From positions 1 to 6,405 of the forward strand of contig VBLD01000219.1 in NCBI GenBank assembly GCA_005879205.1: a stretch of DNA of 6,405 bases, in the 5' to 3' direction. The first letter of the stretch is position 1. Each line of letters begins with the position of its first letter. This document shows positions 1-6,405 of the stretch, piece after piece. The notes beneath the pieces were generated by a model that was given only the letters and a program-made list of their open reading frames with translations, had not been told where the DNA came from and ran no database searches. A program made the position numbers and the translations under genes. This DNA is from Deltaproteobacteria bacterium (GTDB taxonomy: Bacteria; Desulfobacterota; Binatia; DP-6).

Positions 1-173
1 GACCGGCATCCCATCATGCGGCCACCCACGCGGCCGCTGCTGAGGCGGTACAGCCAGCGGTGGATCTTCCACACGAGATCCATCGAGCGAGTGCGTCGGG
101 CGGCAGGCATGCCCGATCCCCCCTTGCACGTGGCAGGCAGCAAAGCGTCCCGGTTCGCAATCCGCGACGCGCG

Positions 174-353
174 ATGGTGAACTGGGAGTCGATGAGCGGC
201 TTCTTCGCCTTCCTCGGCGCCAACCTCGGCGGCTGGATCGGCTGGGTGCTCGGAGCCCGTGTGGGGTTCATGTCGGCTTACATGCTGTCCGTGGTCGGAA
301 TGGCGGCCGGTGTCTACGCGGGTCGACGCGCTGCTGCGGCGCTGCTCGACTGA
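174..353 (+). CDS. Small glycine-zipper membrane protein (hypothetical)
   Basis: This encodes a 59-residue protein that I cannot name; short glycine-rich membrane proteins of this kind occur as hypothetical proteins in many proteobacteria. It has two hydrophobic stretches, about residues 9-28 and 32-50, joined by a short link containing Arg29, and ends with an Arg-Arg pair (51-52) and an alanine/leucine tail, so a two-helix membrane hairpin is likely. Glycines fall exactly every fourth residue: 15, 19, 23, 27 and 31 in the first half and 42, 46 and 50 in the second, a glycine-zipper pattern associated with tight helix packing or oligomers. The start is uncertain. ATG 174 has no clear ribosome site; ATG 192 follows GGGAG (184-188) at only 3 bases; an ATG at 60 would add a basic, low-complexity N-terminus that does not look coding. 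Its stop lies 6 bases from the stop of the convergent GST gene. No function is assigned. Confidence 0.6.
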   Translation: MVNWESMSGFFAFLGANLGGWIGWVLGARVGFMSAYMLSVVGMAAGVYAGRRAAAALLD

Positions 354-359
354 TCCGTT

Positions 360-1007
360 CTATCCCGCAAAACCGATCGAGCTCGACATGGGATGCAGGC
401 TGGCGGCGGCCGACGGCCGGGCGCCGACGCGCTCGAACCATGCGACGAGGTTCTTCGCCTTCGCGTCGAGCCCCTGACCAACGCCGCGGCCGAAGTCGAG
501 CGCGCAGTAGAGGATCACGTCGGCGACCGTGAAGCGATCGGGGACGATGAACGAACGGCCAGCGACGAGACCGTCGAGCCAGCCGAGGTTGTCGCGCACG
601 GTCGCCTTGAGGCCGTCGGCGGCTTCGGGCAGCACCCGCATGCGGGACTGAAACAGCGACAGCCCCTCGGCGAAGCGGAAGCCGTTGTACAGATGCTCGG
701 TGATCCGGAGCTCGACGCGACGCTGCCACTGCCGGGTTTCGGCCCGCTCCTCGGCCGTCCGCCCGATGAGCGCCGGGCTCGGATGCTTCTCCTCCAGGTA
801 CTCGAAGATCGCGACCGTCTCGCCGATCACGGGGCCGCCGTCGAGCTCGAGTGCGGGAAGCTGCCCGCCGGGGTTCTTGTCGGTGTATGGTGCGCGGCGA
901 TTCTCGGCGCCCATCAGGTCGACGTCTGTCTTGGGGAGCGTGAGCCCCTTCTCGTGCAGGAACATGCGGAGCGCGCGGGGGTTCGGTCCGAACGAGTCGT
1001 AGATCAT
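360..1007 (-). CDS. Glutathione S-transferase family protein
   Basis: This 215-residue protein has the usual length and two-domain layout of cytosolic glutathione S-transferases, which conjugate or reduce electrophilic or peroxide substrates with glutathione. The N-terminal thioredoxin-like domain (about 1-75) opens with a beta strand I-Y-D-S, then G-P-N-P-R and a helix, followed by N-P-G-G-Q-L-P-A-L with the cis-proline at Pro51 and the glutathione-binding Glu63-Thr64 in I-G-E-T-V-A-I-F-E-Y-L. The helical C-terminal domain (about 85-205) contains F-T-V-A-D-V (159-164), the N-capping box with Asp163 that is conserved in the fold. The usual catalytic Tyr/Ser/Cys after the first strand is not obvious: Ser5 is early and the loop reads Phe-Gly-Pro-Asn-Pro, so Asn9 may contact glutathione, as asparagine does in Nu-class enzymes such as YfcG. 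The start is ATG with a weak ribosome site. It lies 90 bases downstream of lnt on the same strand and may share its transcript. Family membership is firm; substrate and class are unknown. Confidence 0.93.
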   Translation of the reverse strand: MIYDSFGPNPRALRMFLHEKGLTLPKTDVDLMGAENRRAPYTDKNPGGQLPALELDGGPVIGETVAIFEYLEEKHPSPALIGRTAEERAETRQWQRRVELRITEHLYNGFRFAEGLSLFQSRMRVLPEAADGLKATVRDNLGWLDGLVAGRSFIVPDRFTVADVILYCALDFGRGVGQGLDAKAKNLVAWFERVGARPSAAASLHPMSSSIGFAG

Positions 1008-1097
1008 TGCCGACGGCCTACGTCAGCGAGCGGCCGAGCACAACGGGGGGGCGGGCTGGGTGTGTCCCGACTGCGGTGTGCGCGACAAGGCGGACTT

Positions 1098-2731
1098 TCA
1101 GCGACTCGCCGACTGACCCGGCGCGGAAGCTCGAGCGGGCCGCCGGCGTGGGCGGCGCGCGGCGACGAGCACGACTCCGCACGCCAGGGCCACGGGCCCG
1201 AACCAGTCGCCCCACGCGAGCACCAGCGTCGACGTACGAGGCGCGGCCTCGACGGTCGCCACCATCGCCGCTCGGCCGTGCACGGGCGTCGTGGCCAGGA
1301 GCGCGCCGCTCGGCGCGATCACGGCCGAGATGCCGGTGTTGGTGGCGCGCACCTGCGGGCGGCGCATCTCGATGCTGCGAAAGGCCGAGAGGATGAGGAT
1401 CAGGCGGGGTACGTCGCCGTACGTGAACCAGGAGTCGTTCGACAGCGTGACGATCAGATCGGCGCCGCCGCGGACCGCGGCGAGGGCAATCGCCGGCGCA
1501 ACCGCGTCGTAGCAGATGAGCGGCGCGATCTGGAGCGTACGCCCGTCGCGCAAGGACAGGGGGATCGCCTTCGGCCCCGGCCCCGGCTTCCAGGTCCCGA
1601 GCCACGGCAGCCAGCGGCGAACGCGCGCTGTATCGATCGCCGCGGGCACGCGCTCGCTCAGCGGGAAGAGCCACGCCTTCCGGTACGTCTCGAAGGCGAC
1701 CGCCCCGTGCTCGGCCGGCGCGAGGAACACGGCGGCGTTGAACTCGTCCGGTCCATCGGCGTCGTAGGAGCCGAAGACGAGCGGGACGCGGGCGCGCGCG
1801 ACGAACGTACCGATCTCGCGGTCGAAGGCCGCTCCCTCCTCGCTCTTGGGAGAGCCGAAGGTCGTCGGGTAGACGGTCTCGGGCCAGACGAGGAAGTCGA
1901 CGGCGCCGCGGCCGAGCGCTTCGGTCGAGAGCGCGAAGTGCGCATCGAGGATCGTCCGCACCGCCTCGAAGGTCCCGAGCGTGGCGCGCAGGCGATCGTA
2001 GTGGTCGATGTCGGCCTGTATCACGCCCACGGTCACCGCTCCCGTACGGCGGCCTTCCGGCGCGAGCTCCGCATCCCGCCAGGCCCCGTAGGCGAGGAGC
2101 GCGAGGACGAGGATCGCCACCGATGCCGCGGGCGCGCAGACCCGCCGGAGCCTCGAGCGCGGGGGCGCATCGGCCAGCCCGGCACGCGCCGTCGCGAGCG
2201 CGGCCTCGTTGCCGAGCAGAAGCAGGAACGTGAGCCCGTGCGCCCCCGCGACGTCCGCCGCTTGCCGCATCCAGACGGACGCATAGAGCCCGTGTCCCAG
2301 CGTGTCGGCGAAGAGCTTGGGACTCGCCCATTCCGTTCCCACGTAGACCAAGGCGGCGGCGAGCGCGGTTCGCCATCGGCTCGCACCACTTCGTCGGGCG
2401 AGGTGACGCGCCAGCGCGAAGGTCACGAACTGCGGTTCGAGAATCGGCGCCGCGAGGAGCGACACGCCGAAGGCGAGAGCCCACGGCGCCCCCGTGTAGT
2501 CCCGGATCGCGGTCGGAAACCAGCCTAACACCGCGAGGGTGAAGCCGACACACATGAAGAGACCCGCGATCAGTGCCTGACGGAGCGAACGCGTGCGCTC
2601 GAGGGCGGCGAGCCAAGGGACGAGCCCGATCCACCCGAACACGACCCACGGCCAGGCAACGCGTGCGTAGAGGGCCAACGCCAGCGCGCTCGCGGCCGCG
2701 GCGGCGGACATCCGCGCCGCCGCGCGGTCGG

Positions 2732-2735
<4 letters not shown>
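1098..2735 (-). CDS. lnt: Apolipoprotein N-acyltransferase (Lnt)
   Basis: Lnt transfers an acyl chain from a phospholipid to the free amino group of the N-terminal diacylglyceryl-cysteine of lipoproteins, the last step of lipoprotein maturation in the inner membrane. The 545-residue product has the family layout. Residues 1-220 are mostly hydrophobic with about six or seven membrane segments; a periplasmic nitrilase-type domain begins at V-I-Q-A-D-I (238-243) and runs to about 500; a final membrane helix lies at about 507-527 before an Arg/Ala-rich tail. The catalytic triad is visible as Glu286 in W-P-E-T, Lys353 in Y-R-K-A and Cys408 in I-C-Y-D. The family block L-S-N-D-S-W-F (431-437) and R-A-T-N-T-G (463-468) are present. 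Deviations: C-Y-D replaces the usual C-Y-E, and the tryptophan expected after the V-Q strand is not seen. The GTG start overlaps the typA stop by four bases (GTGA); an in-frame ATG at 2711 is an alternative. Function is well supported by family; a divergent acyltransferase variant is possible. Confidence 0.93.
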
Positions 2736-4618
<1,883 letters not shown>

Positions 4619-4627
<9 letters not shown>

Positions 4628-4641
4628 AGATGCGCATCCTG
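4619..4641 (-). promoter_or_regulatory. Ribosome binding site deciding the typA GTG start
   Basis: On the minus strand an AGGA sits nine bases before the GTG at 4627. An ATG overlaps this AGGA but opens a frame unrelated to TypA. The TypA frame has no ATG between its upstream TGA (4663-4661) and the conserved R-N-V-G-I-I-A-H-V-D-H-G-K, so GTG 4627 is the best start. Confidence 0.6.
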
Positions 4642-4964
4642 ACGAGGGAAGCGCGGTCGGTCAAACGCCGCCGCACTTTCCCAGGCGAGCACGCAGGCGC
4701 CTTCCCAATGGTCGGCGGCGGCGGCGGACGCTTCAAGCTGCATAGCTAACGAACTTTCGCCGCTGTGAAGCGACGCACAGCGGGTGGGTGTTGGTTGCAG
4801 CGCTGCTCAGCACCGTGCGTCGCTGCGGGTCGCAGCGGCTCGCGGCACCCAACTTTCGTTGGAGTTTAGCGGCCGGTGGGGGCACGCGACTTGCTCGGCG
4901 CGCTGCGCATATGTCGCGAAAAGCGTCGCCTTTGCTCGATCGCATGGCACCAGGGGGGACTCTC
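4628..4964. other. Gene-free divergent spacer
   Basis: No convincing gene lies in these 337 bases between the start of typA (minus strand) and the secreted-protein gene (plus strand). The promoters of both genes should be here, but I see no good -35/-10 pair on either strand. The typA-proximal part carries five CGG triplets (4713-4727) and a short palindrome AGGCGCCT (4695-4702). The central part (4752-4862) is a cluster of inverted repeats described separately. Open frames across it are low-complexity and not protein-like. Confidence 0.6.
4752..4862. repeat. Cluster of competing inverted repeats flanked by an 8-base direct repeat
   Basis: Several perfect inverted repeats are packed together. 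CCGCTGTG (4760-4767) pairs with CACAGCGG (4776-4783) across an 8-base loop. AGCGACGCAC (4769-4778) pairs with GTGCGTCGCT (4815-4824). GCAGCGCTGC (4797-4806) is self-complementary. CGCTGCG (4821-4827) pairs with CGCAGCG (4831-4837) across GGT. CCAAC (4849-4853) pairs with GTTGG (4858-4862) across TTTC. The 4769-4824 pairing shares bases with both the first and fourth hairpins, so the structures are mutually exclusive. AACTTTCG occurs at 4752-4759 and again at 4851-4858, bracketing the cluster. There is no T-run, so it is not a plain intrinsic terminator. It could be a leader RNA, an operator region or a small palindromic element. Confidence 0.5.
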
Positions 4965-4967
4965 ATG
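4953..4967 (+). promoter_or_regulatory. Ribosome binding site for the secreted-protein gene
   Basis: A run of six G (4953-4958) lies six bases before ATG 4965. This is the best-placed Shine-Dalgarno-like sequence on the plus strand here. It selects the ATG that opens the signal-peptide frame, rather than the ATG at 5071, which lies in the mature-protein frame but has no such site and no signal peptide. Confidence 0.55.
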
Positions 4968-5090
4968 GGCTTCGGAACGACTTCAGCGGCAGCCCGCACG
5001 CACGGGTGGACCCGTCGGCTCGCACCGGCTGCGGCGCTGCTCGGCGTGCTGGCGGCGTTCTCGCCGGCCGATGCCGCGGCTGCGATCGCC
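4965..5090 (+). other. Sec signal peptide segment (frame shifted from the mature domain)
   Basis: Forty-two codons from ATG 4965 give a classic export signal. The n-region contains R-T-H-G-W-T-R-R, the h-region is about residues 20-32, and A-D-A at 35-37 is a good signal peptidase I site; there is no lipobox cysteine, so a lipoprotein is unlikely. The reading frame differs by one base from that of the downstream mature protein. Confidence 0.75.
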
Positions 5091-6405
5091 AAGCGGTACG
5101 ACCATCGCCGTCACGGTCCCCACCGGCCGTGTGGCGGCCGGGCACACGCTCATCGTCACCGTCGCCCTCGACCCGGCGGCAGGCGCGGTATCGTGCAGCG
5201 ACAGCAAGGGGAACACCTACACGAAGGACGTCGATCTGACGCTCGGCTCGGGCACGGACGGGGTCCGGACCGTCGTCTGCTCGGCCGCCGTTCGCACGCC
5301 GCTCGCGGCCGGCAACACGATCGTCGTGACACACCCGTCCCTCATGGCACGGGCGATCAACGTCGCCGAGTTCTCGGGCTTCCTCACCCCGGCGCTGGAC
5401 AGGAGCGCCGGCGCGACCGGCGCCACCAACGCCCTGTCGTCCGGCGCGACGGCCGTCACCAGGCAAGCGAACGAGCTGCTGATCGCCTCGATCGGCATCG
5501 AGTCGAAGCACCCGACCGACTACAGCCCCGCATCCGGCTACGAAAGCCTGCCCTACGCGGGTTCGGACACCATTCCGAACGGCCTGGCGAAGCAGGTGGG
5601 TCTCTACACGCAGTACCGCATCGTCGCGACCACGGGATCGTACTCGGCTACGGGCACGGTACAGCCCAGCCGCCAGTGGGCGGCGGCGCTCGCCACCTAC
5701 AAGGAGAACTGCGGCAACGGCGTCGTCGACCAGGGCGAGCAGTGCGACGGAGGGAGCTGCTGCACCGCGAGCTGTACCTTCGTCCCCTCCGGGACGACCT
5801 GCCGCACCGCCGGCGGGGTGTGCGACGTAGCCGAGGCCTGTACGGGCACGAGCGCGACCTGTCCGGCCGACGCCAAGCAAGCCGCCGGCAGCATCTGCCG
5901 TCCGGCGGCGGGAGCCTGTGACGTCGCGGAAGCGTGCGACGGCACGACCAACGGCTGTCCCACCGACGGGTTCGCTTCCCCGAGCACCGTGTGTCGCGCG
6001 ACAGCGGGCGAGTGCGACGTCGCGGAGACCTGCTCCGGCAACGGCCCGCAGTGCCCGGCGGACACTCACAAGGCCGCCGGCACCGCCTGCACGGACGACG
6101 CCAACCCATGCACCGCCGACGTCTGCGACGGCCTCGGCGTGCAGTGCCAGCACCCGGCGGGGAACGCCGGCGCGGTCTGCCGACCGTCGGCCGGAGTCTG
6201 CGATCCGGCCGAGACCTGCACCGGCGCCAGCACGAACTGCCCGGTCGACGCGAGGACTCCGCAGGGCACGGTGTGCCGGCCCGCGGCTGGTCCGTGCGAC
6301 ACGGCCGAGACCTGTGACGGGGCAAGCGTCACCTGCCCGGTCGACGCCTTCGCGCCGGTCACGACCCAGTGCCGCGCCACCGCAGGCGAGTGTGACGTCG
6401 CCGAG
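4965..6405 (+). CDS. Secreted cysteine-rich repeat protein, 3'-partial, with apparent frameshift at 5091
   Basis: I do not recognise a named gene. ATG 4965 opens a Sec signal peptide: basic n-region with T-R-R, hydrophobic A-A-A-L-L-G-V-L-A-A-F, and a likely cut after A-D-A at residue 37. This frame stays protein-like to I-A (5085-5090), after which it becomes Arg/His-rich. The protein-like reading continues in the next frame from AGC 5092 (S-G-T-T-I-A-V-T-V-P) to the window end with no stop. Dropping one A of 5091-5092 joins them into at least 480 residues. After the join comes a beta-rich domain (5095-5700), with hydroxylated and small residues, a possible disulfide (S-C-S-D and V-V-C-S) and W-A-A-A-L-A-T-Y near its end. 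A C-G-N-G cysteine motif (5710-5775) follows, then tandem four-cysteine repeats (5800-6405). A surface or extracellular binding role is plausible but unproven. The gene is truncated by the window, so any C-terminal anchor is unseen. The break may be a sequencing error or a real inactivating mutation. Confidence 0.8.
5095..5700 (+). other. Beta-rich N-terminal domain of the secreted protein
   Basis: About 200 residues rich in Thr, Ser, Val, Ala and Gly, with alternating hydrophobic strands such as T-I-A-V-T-V-P, H-T-L-I-V-T-V-A, N-T-I-V-V-T-H-P, E-L-L-I-A-S-I-G and Q-Y-R-I-V-A-T-T. G-N-T-Y and a strand ending A-A-A-L-A-T-Y are also present. The pattern suggests a beta-sandwich or jelly-roll of the adhesion/carbohydrate-binding sort. 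I cannot name the family. Two cysteines about 28 residues apart (5194-5196 and 5278-5280) could form a disulfide after export. Confidence 0.5.
5710..5775 (+). other. Myxococcus-type C-G-N-G cysteine motif
   Basis: The protein reads C-G-N-G-V-V-D-Q-G-E-Q-C-D-G-G, then S-C-C-T-A-S-C. This matches the pattern of the short cysteine-rich repeat (TIGR02232 type) common in secreted proteins of Myxococcota and relatives: C-G-N-G, G-E-x-C-D-x-G, then a C-C pair and a further cysteine. Only one copy is seen, acting as a bridge between the beta-rich domain and the disintegrin-like repeats. The family match is from memory of the motif, not a search. Confidence 0.7.
5800..6405 (+). repeat. Tandem 96-base repeats encoding disintegrin-like four-cysteine modules
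   Basis: Units start at the cysteine codons 5800, 5896, 5992, 6088, 6178, 6274 and 6370. All complete units are 96 bases (32 residues) except the fourth, which is 90 bases; the seventh is cut by the window end. The typical unit has cysteines at 1, 8, 14 and 21 (C-x6-C-x5-C-x6-C-x11), Arg at 2, Asp at 9, Ala-Glu at 11-12, Gly at 16 and C-P-x-D at 21-24. Four cysteines per unit suggest two disulfides each, consistent with export. Units differ at many bases, so the array is old rather than a recent expansion. Unit 4 is a variant of a different subtype (C-T-D-D-A-N-P-C-T-A-D-V-C-D). Confidence 0.9.

Noticed and set aside
95..170. tRNA gene suggested by GGTTCGCAATCC at about 151-163
   Set aside because: The T-loop lacks the conserved A58, and no acceptor stem, D-arm or anticodon arm can be drawn upstream.
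1008..1097. A further gene or terminator between lnt and the GST gene
   Set aside because: The 90 bases contain a G-run and no stem followed by T residues, and no protein-like frame of their own.
393..2528. Very long plus-strand open frame opposite the GST and lnt genes
   Set aside because: The translation is Arg/Gly/Glu-rich low complexity with no domain, and it lies antisense to two genes with clear family motifs. It is a by-product of high GC content.
4760..4783. Rho-independent terminator
   Set aside because: The 8-base stem is perfect but no run of T follows on either strand, and it sits between divergent gene starts, not after a gene.
4746..4864. Integron attC recombination site
   Set aside because: There is palindromic structure with AAC near the left end and GTT near the right, but neither end fits RYYYAAC/GTTRRRY, the AACTTTCG copies are direct rather than inverted, and no integrase or cassette is present.
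5085..5100. Programmed ribosomal frameshift
   Set aside because: There is no slippery heptamer, no rare or stop codon at the shift, and no evident stimulatory element. An indel in the sequence or the gene is simpler.
4788..5921. A 377-residue plus-strand protein starting at 4788
   Set aside because: Only its part from 4965 to about 5090 is protein-like (the signal peptide). Upstream is spacer with palindromes, and downstream is Arg/His-rich out-of-frame reading of the cysteine-repeat gene.
5071..6405. ATG 5071 as the true start of the repeat protein
   Set aside because: It is in the mature frame but has no ribosome site and would give a cysteine-rich protein with no export signal, while a complete signal peptide lies just upstream in the other frame. 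It cannot be fully excluded.

Overview
The window is very GC-rich, with strongly GC-ending codons. It holds three genes on the minus strand, one small gene at the left edge on the plus strand, and the 5' part of a large secreted-protein gene running off the right edge on the plus strand. The Myxococcus-type C-G-N-G cysteine motif and the cysteine-rich tandem repeats suggest a high-GC bacterium of the old delta-proteobacterial assemblage (Myxococcota, Binatota or a relative). That is an inference from protein style, and no rRNA or other marker is present to settle it.

Layout from left to right: (1) 1-173 holds nothing convincing. (2) 174-353 (+) encodes a small membrane protein of about 59 residues with glycines every fourth residue in both hydrophobic stretches. 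(3) 360-1007 (-) is a glutathione S-transferase family gene, convergent with the small gene. (4) 1098-2735 (-) encodes an apolipoprotein N-acyltransferase (Lnt). (5) 2732-4627 (-) encodes the translational GTPase TypA/BipA. Its TGA stop overlaps the GTG start of lnt, so typA and lnt are probably co-transcribed and translationally coupled; the GST gene lies 90 bases further downstream and may belong to the same transcript. (6) 4628-4964 is a gene-free spacer between divergent genes, with a cluster of overlapping inverted repeats flanked by an 8-base direct repeat. (7) 4965-6405 (+) encodes a secreted protein: Sec signal peptide, a beta-rich N-terminal domain, one C-G-N-G motif, then tandem 32-residue repeats with four cysteines each, still running at the window end.

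The two most notable points are in region 7. The signal peptide is in one reading frame and the mature protein in another, with the switch at the AA pair 5091-5092; removing one A restores a continuous protein. Second, the repeats have the cysteine spacing and many of the side chains of the integrin-loop half of eukaryotic ADAM/snake-venom disintegrin domains, repeated every 96 bases. The minus-strand genes are housekeeping-like and show no obvious functional link to the secreted protein beyond the general fact that Lnt and the secreted protein both concern the cell envelope.
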